A stretch of 64,000 nt of DNA from Tenacibaculum singaporense (GCF_003867015.1 NZ_CP032548.1:2051001-2115000), one strand, 5' to 3'; counted from the stretch's first letter, positions 1 to 9,149 are shown. Notes: generated by a model not told the origin, from the sequence alone. A program made the numbers and translations.

Positions 1-9
1 TATTTTTTA

Positions 10-528
10 TTAGACTTTACCTATTTGCTCTTTTAGTGTAAGAAGAGCTTTACTCATTCTCTTTTCTACTGCTTTCACAGAAACTCCAACTATAACTGCA
101 ATTTCACTATACTTTTTCTTGTCTATTCGACTAAGTAAAAAAACTTCCCGCTGTTTTTCTGGCAAGTCAGCAATTGCTTTTTTTAGTTTTATATGAAATT
201 CTTCTTGTTCTAGAAGAAACTGAGGTGTCTCATTAGTATTACCAGAGGATACACTTTGTTTTTGGTGTTCCAAAACAACCTTTTTATGTGCTACATCATT
301 TAAAAAATGATTATTAGCCACTGTATAGAGGTAAGATTTAGCTTTATCAAAAAAAACTTTAGCGCAATTACTCCATAATTTTATATACGCTTCCTGTACG
401 ATATCCTCTGCTTGCTGAGTATCACCGCACTTATAGTATATGTAATTTCTTAATGTTTGTGAATGTTGATTAAAAATTTCTTCAAAATTTTTCTGATCAC
501 AAACAGATTTTAAGGGTTCTTTATTCAT
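10..528 (-). CDS. ECF-type RNA polymerase sigma factor (FecI-like)
   Basis: An alternative sigma factor that would direct RNA polymerase to a small regulon. At 172 residues it has the usual two-domain ECF layout: sigma region 2 at about residues 15-85, with the -10 recognition helix core DIVQEAYIKLW at 42-52, and region 4 at about 115-168, with LPEKQREVF followed by a helix-turn-helix (GVSVKAVEKR). In Bacteroidota such genes are usually followed by a FecR anti-sigma and a SusC/SusD pair. The downstream side is cut by the window edge, so the partner cannot be seen. A -7-like box (CAAATGTA on the plus strand, 553-560) lies 24 bases upstream of the ATG. Confidence 0.9.
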   Translation of the reverse strand: MNKEPLKSVCDQKNFEEIFNQHSQTLRNYIYYKCGDTQQAEDIVQEAYIKLWSNCAKVFFDKAKSYLYTVANNHFLNDVAHKKVVLEHQKQSVSSGNTNETPQFLLEQEEFHIKLKKAIADLPEKQREVFLLSRIDKKKYSEIAVIVGVSVKAVEKRMSKALLTLKEQIGKV

Positions 529-590
529 TTAGATTAAATTCTTAATCGGTAACAAATGTATGAAAATGTAATTAAGGGGTTAAAAAATTA

Positions 591-2339
591 TTAATATAAC
601 TTGTAAATTGGTAATTTCTTGTGTGCTTTTTCATAATGTGGCGTTTTTGTGTAAATCCAGTATAGTTGAGTTTGTGGATTTTTGGCAAAACTCTCATCGA
701 TGCTTAGCTTTTCTTCAAACTGTTTTTTAATTGAAGGGTTTTCTTGTAAAAAAGCTTCGGCAATGTCTTCAAAAACATATGCAGAGTAACCTTCTTTTTG
801 TTGTAAAATAGTATCAAAGAAATTCCAGTTGAAGAAGGAATCTACAGCCTCAGCTTCCAAGGTTTCTACAATATAGCGAATCCCTGTTTGATTTGTAGGA
901 ATATAAATATCTCCTTTATTAAATTTAACTTGCTGATCTTTTGTTTTGGTAACTTCAGTATTGTAATGTAAATAATGACCTTCATATGCCATTTTTCGAG
1001 TGTTGAAGTTTTTTATGTGTTGAATTTCAACAGTTAGTGTAGTATCTTTCTTAAAACGAGTAAATTCAACTTTATTATTTTGTAATCGTTCTACAACGTC
1101 ATGCCAACCTTGTTCTAATATATAGGCTTTAGGTATGGTGATTTCTTTGGTGGAAACAAAGTAGTTATAATAAGAAACTTTTTTATTGTAAGGTTTTGTT
1201 CTATCATAAAACAAACGTTTTCCATTGGTAACTTTACTGTCTATAAAAGTTCCCTCGTATCCTTTAAAATGAAGAGCTGTAGGATTATTCTTATCAACTG
1301 TAAATATAATGGGATACGTTTTCTTATTTATTATTTCTTCAACAGCATTTTTTCGTAAATCTTTTATTTTGCTGCTGTTTTCTTCGGTAAAATCTAAAGC
1401 AGAAAACAACAATTCATAGGTTTGTTCTACTCGAATTTTGTATGGTTTCAACATATGAGTTTCAACCATTAATCCTAAGGTATTGAAGAGGGTAGTGTAC
1501 CCAGTAGAATACCTGGGTGAATCGAAAAACTGTGACCATCCTTTTTCTGGAGTTGTCCCCCAAACATTTACATACGGGGTTATGATGATGTCTTTTTGAG
1601 CTAAGGATTGTTCTATTTCAGGACGCATTTTTGTTTCAATAAACTCACCTAATTTTCCACCCAATTTATTGTGCTGTGTAAAAAGATGTGTAATTGCGTA
1701 CTGATAGTCTGCTCCATTACTTACATGATTATCTATAAATACATCTGGATTTACAGTGTGAAAAATCTCAGTAAATGCAGCAGCATTTTTAGTGTCTTGT
1801 TTAATAAAATCACGATTTAAGTCGTAGTTACGAGCATTTCCTCTAAAACCGTATTCTTTTGGACCATTTTGGTTGGCTCTCGTGTGTGAGTTTCTGTTTA
1901 GGGCGCCACCAATATTGTATACGGGAATAACACAAATTAAAGAATTTTTGTAGTTTTTTTTAAAAGAATCATTTTGAACGATGTCTCTTAATAAAAGCAT
2001 TGAAGCATCTATTCCGTCAGATTCTCCAGGGTGAATTCCGTTATTGATTAAAACTCTATTTTTTGAGGAGTTCTTGAGCTCTTTAATATTGGTTTTTCCA
2101 TCAGCATTAAAAACAATTAAGTGTAAAGGTTTGCCAATATCAGTAGTACCAATCTCAAACAAGGAAATTTCAGGATAAGAGTTAGCCAACTCTTCATAAA
2201 AAGAAATAACCTCTTTATAAGTAGGAGTTTCCGTTCCGTTTGATGTTTCAAACAGGGTGGTGAAATCGACGTTTTTTTTTGTAGGTTTTTGTTTACAAGC
2301 AGTAGCTATTATTAGGAGTAATACAAATAGTTTTTTCAA
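591..2339 (-). CDS. M14-family zinc carboxypeptidase-like lipoprotein
   Basis: A predicted secreted metallopeptidase of the M14 (carboxypeptidase A) fold, 582 residues. The N-terminus is a lipoprotein signal ending IATAC (Cys15). The M14 zinc motif HPGE gives ligands His103 and Glu106. NRDF and DNHVSNGAD supply the substrate-binding Arg and third zinc ligand regions, and GLMVETHML fits the catalytic Glu segment. The rest, about residues 330-582, is not recognised. The start codon is TTG at 2339, chosen because it gives a clean signal sequence and no ATG precedes it in frame. It lies 21 bases downstream of coaD on the same strand, so it is probably the last gene of a ddl-coaD-peptidase transcript. 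Its natural substrate is unknown. Confidence 0.85.
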   Translation of the reverse strand: MKKLFVLLLIIATACKQKPTKKNVDFTTLFETSNGTETPTYKEVISFYEELANSYPEISLFEIGTTDIGKPLHLIVFNADGKTNIKELKNSSKNRVLINNGIHPGESDGIDASMLLLRDIVQNDSFKKNYKNSLICVIPVYNIGGALNRNSHTRANQNGPKEYGFRGNARNYDLNRDFIKQDTKNAAAFTEIFHTVNPDVFIDNHVSNGADYQYAITHLFTQHNKLGGKLGEFIETKMRPEIEQSLAQKDIIITPYVNVWGTTPEKGWSQFFDSPRYSTGYTTLFNTLGLMVETHMLKPYKIRVEQTYELLFSALDFTEENSSKIKDLRKNAVEEIINKKTYPIIFTVDKNNPTALHFKGYEGTFIDSKVTNGKRLFYDRTKPYNKKVSYYNYFVSTKEITIPKAYILEQGWHDVVERLQNNKVEFTRFKKDTTLTVEIQHIKNFNTRKMAYEGHYLHYNTEVTKTKDQQVKFNKGDIYIPTNQTGIRYIVETLEAEAVDSFFNWNFFDTILQQKEGYSAYVFEDIAEAFLQENPSIKKQFEEKLSIDESFAKNPQTQLYWIYTKTPHYEKAHKKLPIYKLY

Positions 2340-2360
2340 AAGAATAGTGTTTTAAAAAGT

Positions 2361-2813
2361 TTAAATTCTAACCGCATCTGGAACCAAGCCTGTATAGTCT
2401 CCATCGTTTCTGATAACATCTCTTACAATAGATGAAGAAATATAGCTTTTACCTGAAGAGGTTAGTAAAAACACAGTTTCAATTTCAGAAAGTTTTCTAT
2501 TAGTATGTGCAATGGCTTTTTCAAACTCAAAATCGGCAGGATTACGTAAACCTCTTAAAATAAATTGAGCGTCTTGTTCTTTACAAAAGTTTACAGTAAG
2601 TCCACTATAAGTAAGTACTTTTATTTTTGGCTCATGCTTAAAAGTTTCTTCGATAAAACGTTGACGCTCCTCTAGAGAAAACATATATTTTTTATCAGCA
2701 TTCACTCCAATTGCGATGATTAATTCATCAAAAAGAGTAACACCACGTTCAATAATATCTAAGTGTCCTAAAGTAATTGGATCAAAAGATCCAGGGAAAA
2801 TCGCTCTCTTCAT
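2361..2813 (-). CDS. coaD: Pantetheine-phosphate adenylyltransferase
   Basis: Cytoplasmic enzyme of coenzyme A synthesis that transfers AMP from ATP to 4'-phosphopantetheine, giving dephospho-CoA. The 150-residue length and motifs fit bacterial CoaD: FPGSFDPITLGH at the N-terminus with the nucleotidyltransferase TxGH motif at 14-17, GVNADKKYMF, LRGLRNPADFE, and the C-terminal ISSSIVRD segment. It lies 5 bases downstream of ddl and 21 bases upstream of a peptidase gene, all on the minus strand, so it is probably co-transcribed with both. Confidence 0.97.
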   Translation of the reverse strand: MKRAIFPGSFDPITLGHLDIIERGVTLFDELIIAIGVNADKKYMFSLEERQRFIEETFKHEPKIKVLTYSGLTVNFCKEQDAQFILRGLRNPADFEFEKAIAHTNRKLSEIETVFLLTSSGKSYISSSIVRDVIRNDGDYTGLVPDAVRI

Positions 2814-2818
2814 TATAT

Positions 2819-3796
2819 TTAGTTATTTAAAGCCATTTCAATAGCATTTCCAAATAATTCAGTTAAAGAAATACCTGCGTGATTGGCTTGCTGTGGTAAA
2901 ATACTTGCTTCAGTTAATCCTGGAACAGTATTCATTTCTATAAAATGTGGCTCATCGTTAACTAAAATATATTCTGAACGAGAAAAACCACGCATATTTA
3001 AAATTTCATATACACGTTTGGCTACTTCTTTAACTCTATTTCTTTGAGAATCAGTTAAACGCGCAGGGGTGATTTCTTGTGATTCACCTTCATATTTAGC
3101 TTTGTAATCGAAGAAATCATTTTCAGAAACAATTTCAGTTATAGGTAATACTTTTGTTTCTCCTTTGTATTGAATTACTCCAACAGAAACCTCAGTTCCA
3201 TCTAAAAAGCTTTCAATTAATATTTCAGTATCTTCTTCGTAAGCCTTTTCTATAGCAGGAATTAACTCTCCTTTAGTATATACTTTTGAAATACCAAAAC
3301 TAGAACCTGCTCCGTTTGGTTTGACAAAGCAAGGAAGTCCGACTTTTTTTATGATAGCATCACAATCAATCTCATCACCTTTGTTTAGATATATAGAAAC
3401 AGCTGTTGCTATTCCGTATTGTTTTACTACACTTAAAGTATCACGCTTATTAAAGGTTAAAGCCATTTGGTAGAATGGGGCAGAGGTGTGTTTTAAACCA
3501 ATAAGATCGAAGTAAGCTAAAATAATACCGTTTTCGCCTGGTGTACCATGAATAGCATTAAAAACACAATCAAACGTAATTTTTTGACCTTTAATTTCAG
3601 TTGAAAAATCTTCTTTGTTTATTGGATATTCTTCTTCGTTGTCATCAACATGCACCCATTTATTTTCTAAAATATGAACTTTATACGCGTTATATTTTTC
3701 TGTATCAATATGTTTGTAAACTACATTACCACTTTTTAGAGAAATTCCTACTTCAGAGGAATAACCTCCCATAATAATAGCGATGTTTTTTTTCAC
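2819..3796 (-). CDS. ddl: D-alanine--D-alanine ligase
   Basis: ATP-grasp ligase that makes the D-Ala-D-Ala dipeptide for peptidoglycan precursors in the cytoplasm. The 325 residues include the N-terminal IIMGGYSSE motif, the ATP-grasp segment FVKPNGAGSSFG near residue 160, the ARLTD loop and the metal-binding FIEMNTVPGLT near 287. The start is GTG at 3794-3796, since the next in-frame ATG would cut into the conserved GGYSSE motif. It is the first gene of the ddl-coaD-peptidase run and is divergent from the PASTA-protein gene across about 150 bases. Confidence 0.96.
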   Translation of the reverse strand: MKKNIAIIMGGYSSEVGISLKSGNVVYKHIDTEKYNAYKVHILENKWVHVDDNEEEYPINKEDFSTEIKGQKITFDCVFNAIHGTPGENGIILAYFDLIGLKHTSAPFYQMALTFNKRDTLSVVKQYGIATAVSIYLNKGDEIDCDAIIKKVGLPCFVKPNGAGSSFGISKVYTKGELIPAIEKAYEEDTEILIESFLDGTEVSVGVIQYKGETKVLPITEIVSENDFFDYKAKYEGESQEITPARLTDSQRNRVKEVAKRVYEILNMRGFSRSEYILVNDEPHFIEMNTVPGLTEASILPQQANHAGISLTELFGNAIEMALNN

Positions 3797-3920
3797 TTCA
3801 AATGTATTTCAATTACTGTTTTTATCATTGTTTGTCTAAAATCCAATCGTTGGATTATACAAACTTACCAAAAAAACTCGTTTAAGACTTGTTGAATTTA
3901 AAATAGTAATATTTTTACTG

Positions 3921-3928
3921 TAAATTTG
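3921..3928 (+). promoter_or_regulatory. Bacteroidota -7 box upstream of the PASTA-protein gene
   Basis: TAAATTTG matches the flavobacterial -7 consensus TAnnTTTG and ends 22 bases before the ATG at 3951. The nearest upstream TTG (3892-3894) is 26 bases away, longer than the usual spacing of about 19, so the -33 part is weak. Confidence 0.4.
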
Positions 3929-3950
3929 TGCGATCTTACAAAAAAATGAT

Positions 3951-4532
3951 ATGAGTAATTTTACAGAAAGTTTTAAAGGTTTATTTCAGTTTATTAAAAG
4001 TAAATCTTTTTTAAAAAACGTAATTATAGCAGTTGTTTCAATACTAGTTTTTGTATTTGTTTTACAATGGTGGTTAGGAGTTACAACAAATCACAATCAA
4101 AAAGTACAAGTGCCTAACTTACATAAAATGTCGTTGGCAGATGTTGAGCAGAAACTGAGTGAATTAAATTTAGATTTTGTGGTAATTGATAGTGCAAGCT
4201 ATAATCCTGAATATCCAAAAAAATCAGTTATTGAACAAGATCCAGAGGCTGGTGACTTTGTAAAAGAAAAACGTAAAATATACTTAACCTTAAATCCGTC
4301 AAAGTATAGAGATGTAGAAGTACCTAATTTAAATGGACGTACAAGGCGTCAAGCAACAACACACTTACGTTCAATAGGATTTAAAGTGGGAACCAATGTT
4401 ACTTGGGTTCACGATATAGGAAAAGATGTGGTTCGTGGATTGAAACATAACGGGCAAAAAATAGAACCAGGTACTAAGTTACCAAAACAAACAACCATCG
4501 ACTTGATTTTAGGTGATGGTAATGGATACTAA
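3951..4532 (+). CDS. PASTA-domain membrane protein
   Basis: A 193-residue bitopic protein. After a short cytoplasmic N-terminus there is one transmembrane helix (about 22-43), then two PASTA repeats in the periplasm, at about 52-115 (VPNLHKMSLADVEQKL) and 122-190 (VPNLNGRTRRQATTHL). PASTA domains are known to bind uncrosslinked peptidoglycan or muropeptides, so a cell-wall sensing or scaffolding role is likely but inferred. No kinase or transpeptidase domain is fused, unlike many PASTA proteins of Gram-positives. It precedes rluD by 16 bases and is divergent from ddl, so it sits between cell-wall and rRNA-modification genes. Confidence 0.85.
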   Translation: MSNFTESFKGLFQFIKSKSFLKNVIIAVVSILVFVFVLQWWLGVTTNHNQKVQVPNLHKMSLADVEQKLSELNLDFVVIDSASYNPEYPKKSVIEQDPEAGDFVKEKRKIYLTLNPSKYRDVEVPNLNGRTRRQATTHLRSIGFKVGTNVTWVHDIGKDVVRGLKHNGQKIEPGTKLPKQTTIDLILGDGNGY

Positions 4533-4548
4533 TTTTTATAACTGATTG

Positions 4549-5583
4549 ATGCAGGAAGATAACACTCCAGAGATAGAGAATGATGATTTGTACGAGCACC
4601 ATAGGTTTGTAGCAACAGATGGTCAAGTACCTTTACGAGTAGATAAGTTTTTAATGAACTTTATTGAAAATGCTACTCGAAATAAAATACAGCAAGCAGC
4701 TAAAGCAGGTAATGTTTTAGTTAATGATGTAGCAGTAAAGCCTAACTATAAGGTAAAACCAAAAGATGTAGTTAGAGTTGTATTAACATACCCTCCTCAC
4801 GAAAATTTATTAGTAGCAGAAGATATTCCTATTGATATAGTATATGAGGATGATGAAGTAATAGTGGTGAACAAGCCAGCAGGTATGGTAGTTCATCCTG
4901 GCCATGGAAATTATTCAGGAACATTAGTGAACGGATTAATTCATCATATAGAAAACTTACCGACTAACTCTAACGAGCGTCCTGGTTTAGTACATCGAAT
5001 AGATAAAGATACTAGTGGATTACTAGTTGTTGCAAAAACTGAGTTTGCAATGGCTCATTTATCTAAGCAGTTTTTTGATCGTACTACTGAACGGTTGTAT
5101 TATGCTTTAGTTTGGGGAAATATTGAAGAGGATGAAGGAACTATTGAAGGAAATATAGGACGTAGCTTTAAAAATCGCTTACAAATGGATGTTTTTCCTG
5201 ATGGAGAACATGGTAAGCATGCAGTAACCCATTATAAAGTATTAGAAAGACTTACGTATGTAACCTTGGTACAATGTAAGTTAGAAACGGGTAGAACACA
5301 TCAAATTAGAGCTCACTTTAAACACATTGGACATACACTTTTTAACGATGAACGTTATGGTGGGAATGCTATTTTAAAGGGAACTACATTTACTAAATAC
5401 AAACAATTTGTAGATAATTGCTTTAAAGTGTTGCCAAGACAAGCTTTGCATGCAAAAACCTTAGGTTTTACACATCCAACTACAGGAGAGTTTTTACAGT
5501 TTGACTCTGAAGTACCAGAAGACATTACCGCTTGTTTAGAAAAGTGGCGAACTTATTCTGAACATTCTAAATTGGAAGAATAA
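4549..5583 (+). CDS. rluD: Ribosomal large subunit pseudouridine synthase D
   Basis: Isomerises specific uridines of 23S rRNA to pseudouridine. An S4 RNA-binding domain (about residues 27-75, with VDKFLMNF and AGNVLVND) precedes the RluA-type catalytic domain. The catalytic Asp is D152 in HRIDKDTSG (149-157), and TGRTHQIRAH is the conserved late motif. The ATG at 4549 is chosen over a TTG one codon earlier. It is probably co-transcribed with the upstream PASTA gene. A perfect 40-base palindrome follows the stop codon and serves as a shared terminator with the convergent permease gene. Confidence 0.95.
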   Translation: MQEDNTPEIENDDLYEHHRFVATDGQVPLRVDKFLMNFIENATRNKIQQAAKAGNVLVNDVAVKPNYKVKPKDVVRVVLTYPPHENLLVAEDIPIDIVYEDDEVIVVNKPAGMVVHPGHGNYSGTLVNGLIHHIENLPTNSNERPGLVHRIDKDTSGLLVVAKTEFAMAHLSKQFFDRTTERLYYALVWGNIEEDEGTIEGNIGRSFKNRLQMDVFPDGEHGKHAVTHYKVLERLTYVTLVQCKLETGRTHQIRAHFKHIGHTLFNDERYGGNAILKGTTFTKYKQFVDNCFKVLPRQALHAKTLGFTHPTTGEFLQFDSEVPEDITACLEKWRTYSEHSKLEE

Positions 5584-5598
5584 AAACTTATTCAAAGG

Positions 5599-5638
5599 CA
5601 AAGGCTATATAAAATGAATTCATTTTATATAGCCTTTG
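5599..5638. terminator. Perfect 40-base palindromic bidirectional terminator
   Basis: Two perfect 20-base arms (first arm starts CAAAGGCTAT) meet without a loop between rluD and the convergent permease gene. T-rich tracts flank the stem. The right arm overlaps the stop codon and last codons of the permease. Confidence 0.75.
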
Positions 5639-6908
5639 TTTCATTTTTCTTGTAGATCCACTCAATAATAAAACATAGGGTAATAATACCAAGAGAAACA
5701 AATACACCAACAAGATTTGATTCTAATTGTTGTTTTATAAGAATAATTAGGGCAACAGCACATAAAATACAACCGAATAAAGGAATTCCTTTATTAGAGT
5801 TTGTTTCTTTTGAAAGCTTAAAGCCTACGTAATTCACAATTCCGAAAATAAGGATAAAACCAACACTACCAGCGGTAGAAATACTCTCTAAATTCAAGGT
5901 GTTAACTAATATCAAAGTTGCTATAGCTGTAATTAGTAATCCGATAGGTTGATTCCAAAACTTGGCAAGAAAGTGATGTGGTAGTTCATCATCTTCTGCA
6001 ATTTCATAGTTCACTTTACTTCCTCCGTATAATGAAGCATTAATAGCAGAAAATGTAGATATTAATGCGGCTATGGTTATAATAGTAAAACCTATTTGTC
6101 CTAACATTGGTTTAGCAGCTTCTGCTAGTACATAATCCTGTGCTTTGGCAATTTGATTAAATGGGAGAGAACCTACAGTAACAAGAGCAATGATAATGTA
6201 CAATACAATTACAAATATTACAGAATAGTAATAAGCTTTTGCTATGTTTTTTTCAGGATTTAAAATATCGGGAGCAGCATTAGCAATTAGCTCAAAACCT
6301 TCATAAGCAACAAAAATGACCATACCACCAGCAAATAATTTGATAGGATTCTCCCAGTTACTAATAGATAGTTGTGCCATATTAGGATTTCCTATTAATC
6401 CATAGGCTCCGATAGCAATAAAACCAATAAGAATTATAAGTTTAATAACTACTGCGTACGATTCAATTTTTCCCACTACAACAATACTGTAGTAGTTAAT
6501 TGCTGTAGCTATAATAATAATAGCACTAGCATATATATGGAAGTTGATTGTTTTGTTTTGAGTAATTTCCCATAGGTTAGGAGCATAAGAGCCAAAAGCA
6601 GAAGCATATAAAGAAAGCATTACAATATAGCTTATCCATAATAGATTGTTAATAGCTCCACTAAAAATAGTTCTTCCAAAACCTTGATTAATAAACTTTA
6701 CGGTTCCACCTCTATCAGGGTACTTCTTAGAAAGATGTACATAGCTGTATGAAGTTAGTAAAGCTAGTATACCTGCAAGTAAAAAAGCAATTGGAGTTCC
6801 ACCTTTGGCAAGTAAAACAGCAAGACCTAAAACGGCAAAAATACCGCCGCCTACCATACCACCAATTCCTATTGAAATAGCTTCTTTTAATCCTATTTTT
6901 TTAGACAT
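5625..6908 (-). CDS. APC-superfamily amino acid permease
   Basis: Inner-membrane amino acid/polyamine/organocation transporter of 427 residues with about 12 hydrophobic helices. The first helix carries the family motif IGIGGMVGGGIFAVLG, and GGMVIFVAYEGFELIANAAPD (helix 6 region) is typical of APC permeases. The substrate cannot be read from sequence. It stands alone between convergent rluD and an OYE-family gene. Its 5' end is unusual: a perfect 14-bp inverted repeat starts two bases upstream of the ATG. Its last codons lie inside a perfect 40-base palindrome. Confidence 0.88.
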   Translation of the reverse strand: MSKKIGLKEAISIGIGGMVGGGIFAVLGLAVLLAKGGTPIAFLLAGILALLTSYSYVHLSKKYPDRGGTVKFINQGFGRTIFSGAINNLLWISYIVMLSLYASAFGSYAPNLWEITQNKTINFHIYASAIIIIATAINYYSIVVVGKIESYAVVIKLIILIGFIAIGAYGLIGNPNMAQLSISNWENPIKLFAGGMVIFVAYEGFELIANAAPDILNPEKNIAKAYYYSVIFVIVLYIIIALVTVGSLPFNQIAKAQDYVLAEAAKPMLGQIGFTIITIAALISTFSAINASLYGGSKVNYEIAEDDELPHHFLAKFWNQPIGLLITAIATLILVNTLNLESISTAGSVGFILIFGIVNYVGFKLSKETNSNKGIPLFGCILCAVALIILIKQQLESNLVGVFVSLGIITLCFIIEWIYKKNETKAI

Positions 6909-6909
6909 A

Positions 6910-6944
6910 TTTAGTGACTGTTAGTTAGTGTAACAGTCACTAAA
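6910..6944 (-). promoter_or_regulatory. 14-bp inverted repeat abutting the permease start codon
   Basis: TTTAGTGACTGTTA (6910-6923) and its exact complement TAACAGTCACTAAA (6931-6944) are separated by 7 bases. The repeat begins one base beyond the ATG at 6906-6908. It could be an operator or, in the mRNA, a hairpin covering the ribosome-binding region. Confidence 0.6.
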
Positions 6945-7021
6945 ATAGTTATTTATTTTTAAAGATTGATAATGAGAAGTATTATAAAAAGGAGCGTTTT
7001 ATTCAAGTTATCTGTACTTTT

Positions 7022-8140
7022 TTAATCGTTTACTTGTTTCAAAAAAGGATAATCTGTATATCCTCTAGCATCCCCACCACCAAATAACGTATGAGTATCA
7101 GTAATTTTGTTTAATGGAGCATTTAGTTTTACTCTTATTGGATAATCTGGGTTCGTTAAAAAATTACGTCCAAAGCCAATTAAATCAACTAGTTCATTTT
7201 TTAATAAATCTTCCCCTTGTTCAGGTGTTTTATTTCCTGTAGCAATAATAGTTTTACTAAATATTTTGCGTAGGTTCTGTCTAAAATCATTAGGAATTTT
7301 AGGAGCATCATCCCAATCTGCTTCACATAGATGTAAATAGGTAACCCCAATTTTTTCAAGTTTTTGGGTAGCAATCATTATAGTGTCTAATATTTCAGGA
7401 TCATTCATGTCTTTAAAACTAATAAAAGGGGAGAGGCGAACTCCGGTTTTTTCATTACCTATTTCCTGAGCAACTGCTTGAGTGATTTCGGTTAGTAATC
7501 GAACTCTATTTTCTTTAGTTCCCCCATATTCGTCAGTTCGTTGGTTAGAATTACTTCTTAAAAACTGATCTATCAAATATCCATTGGCTCCGTGAATTTC
7601 AACACCGTCAAAACCTGCTTTAATAGCATTTTTTGCCCCTGTTTTAAATTCTTCAATTACTTGATTGATGTCTGCTTTTGTCATTGCTCTAGGTTCTTCT
7701 ACAGGTACAAAAGTAGCATCACCATTAGGAGCTCCATTAAAAATATAAACATTGGTGTCTTTGGCTGCTTTTTTAGAAGGAGCAATAGGCTGTAGTCCGT
7801 TTACTTTAGAACTAGATACGCGACCAACATGCCATAATTGTAAAAATATTTTGCTTCCTTTTTTATGGACTTCGTCAGTAATTAATTTCCAACCTTCAAT
7901 TTGTTCTTGTGTATAAATTCCAGGTGTTTTAGCGTAGCCTTTTCCTTGTAATGAAACTTGAGTAGCTTCAGATATAATTATTCCTGCGGAGGCTCTTTGT
8001 CCATAATATTCAGCCATTAATTCATTAGGAATATCACCAGGTTGTGAACTTCTGGAACGTGTCATAGGAGCCATTAAAAATCTGTTTTTTAATGTCAAGC
8101 CATTTTTATTATAGGGTTGATATAACTTTTTAAAAGCCAT
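7022..8140 (-). CDS. Old yellow enzyme family alkene reductase (NemA-like)
   Basis: FMN-dependent NAD(P)H oxidoreductase predicted to reduce activated C=C bonds or nitro compounds in the cytoplasm. At 372 residues it matches the family length. It has MAPMTRSR (Thr27 region contacting FMN), the active-site His183/Asn186 pair in EIHGANGYLIDQF, and the late FMN-phosphate region DLIGFGRNFLTNPD. The gene stands alone. A CAAATTTA box (8171-8178) lies about 30 bases upstream of the ATG and matches the -7 consensus on the minus strand. A role in detoxifying electrophiles is inferred from the family. Confidence 0.92.
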   Translation of the reverse strand: MAFKKLYQPYNKNGLTLKNRFLMAPMTRSRSSQPGDIPNELMAEYYGQRASAGIIISEATQVSLQGKGYAKTPGIYTQEQIEGWKLITDEVHKKGSKIFLQLWHVGRVSSSKVNGLQPIAPSKKAAKDTNVYIFNGAPNGDATFVPVEEPRAMTKADINQVIEEFKTGAKNAIKAGFDGVEIHGANGYLIDQFLRSNSNQRTDEYGGTKENRVRLLTEITQAVAQEIGNEKTGVRLSPFISFKDMNDPEILDTIMIATQKLEKIGVTYLHLCEADWDDAPKIPNDFRQNLRKIFSKTIIATGNKTPEQGEDLLKNELVDLIGFGRNFLTNPDYPIRVKLNAPLNKITDTHTLFGGGDARGYTDYPFLKQVND

Positions 8141-8239
8141 GATTTACAAAGTTTTAATTATTTAATAGTACAAATTTACTACGGTTTGAAGATGTAGTTG
8201 TTGTATAATTTCATGTTTTACTTGTGAAAAAACATTGTG

Positions 8240-8626
8240 TTATTCCGTAAACTCTACAGTTGTAAAATGTAGGGTGGTAGTACCTATATTTTCTAGATTA
8301 TGTATAAAGAAATTCTTAGTATTTAAATTATTAAAGTACTTAATATCATTAGGCTCGTAGGATGTTTCAATTACAGCACCATTAGAAAAATAGGAACGAG
8401 AGCTACCTCTTGTATGACAAACATAAAAATAAGGTTTATCATGTTTATGAAACGGAAGAGTTTTTCCGGGTTCCAATTCAATATGCCATATCTTAACACG
8501 TTTATTTTCTAATAATAATTGTTGTCCAATTTTATGACTATTAACTCCTAATTGAATGGCTTTTTTTAAGGATTCTGTCCAATGTACAGACCAATTACCA
8601 GCGGTGTTTATTGTTTCTACTTTCAT
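8240..8626 (-). CDS. Small cupin-like protein
   Basis: A 128-residue protein with a cupin-like segment, PGKTLPFHKHDKPYFYV, holding two His that could bind a metal, followed by a Phe/Tyr-rich beta region. No signal peptide is visible. It is the last gene of a six-gene minus-strand run (10 bases after the GNAT gene) that begins with a secreted deacetylase and is divergent from an AraC regulator. Cupins of this size can be metal-dependent enzymes or ligand binders. The function is unknown. Confidence 0.65.
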   Translation of the reverse strand: MKVETINTAGNWSVHWTESLKKAIQLGVNSHKIGQQLLLENKRVKIWHIELEPGKTLPFHKHDKPYFYVCHTRGSSRSYFSNGAVIETSYEPNDIKYFNNLNTKNFFIHNLENIGTTTLHFTTVEFTE

Positions 8627-8636
8627 AAGGAAGGTA

Positions 8637-9149
8637 TTAGTTTATAGCATATAATAACCATTCTTTAAACTCATGCTTAGGAAGAATGATGTCTTTTTTA
8701 AAGCTGAAACCTAATTTATTAAGTAATTTTTGTGAGCCAGTATTACTAGGACGTGTAATAGCCACTAGATTTTGAATTCTGAACTCATTTATAGCTGCTT
8801 CTTTTATTTTTGATGCACTTTCAAAGGCATATCCTTTACCTTCAAATTGGGGTAAAAAGGCAAAACCAAAATCAATTCCATCAACTCCCTCACGATCATA
8901 AAGTCCCACAGTTCCTATTTTTTGATTATCAGATTGTCTAATTACAGTATAGCTAGAGTATCCTAATTTCTTGAGTTGTTTAAGCATAACTGTTTCAATA
9001 TATTGCTTTGCATGAGTAGTTGAAGTTATGTTTCTATCTCCAATGTTTTCAATCCATTTAGGAGAGTTAAATAAGTTGAAGATAAAGTTAATATCTTCAG
9101 CATTTGTTGGTCTTATGATTAACCTCTCAGTTTGATATTGTGAACTCAT
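8637..9149 (-). CDS. GNAT N-acetyltransferase (RimJ/RimL type)
   Basis: Acetyl-CoA-dependent N-acetyltransferase, 170 residues. It starts with the RimJ/RimL-like TERLIIRPTNAEDINFIFNL. DFGFAFLPQFEGKGYAFE is the acetyl-CoA pyrophosphate-binding region (motif A), and AITRPSNTGSQKLLNKLGF is the classic C-terminal segment. The acceptor is unknown, since the family covers ribosomal proteins, amines and antibiotics. It lies in the operon led by the PuuE-like deacetylase, 13 bases after doxX, so a small-molecule substrate is plausible but inferred. Confidence 0.88.
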   Translation of the reverse strand: MSSQYQTERLIIRPTNAEDINFIFNLFNSPKWIENIGDRNITSTTHAKQYIETVMLKQLKKLGYSSYTVIRQSDNQKIGTVGLYDREGVDGIDFGFAFLPQFEGKGYAFESASKIKEAAINEFRIQNLVAITRPSNTGSQKLLNKLGFSFKKDIILPKHEFKEWLLYAIN

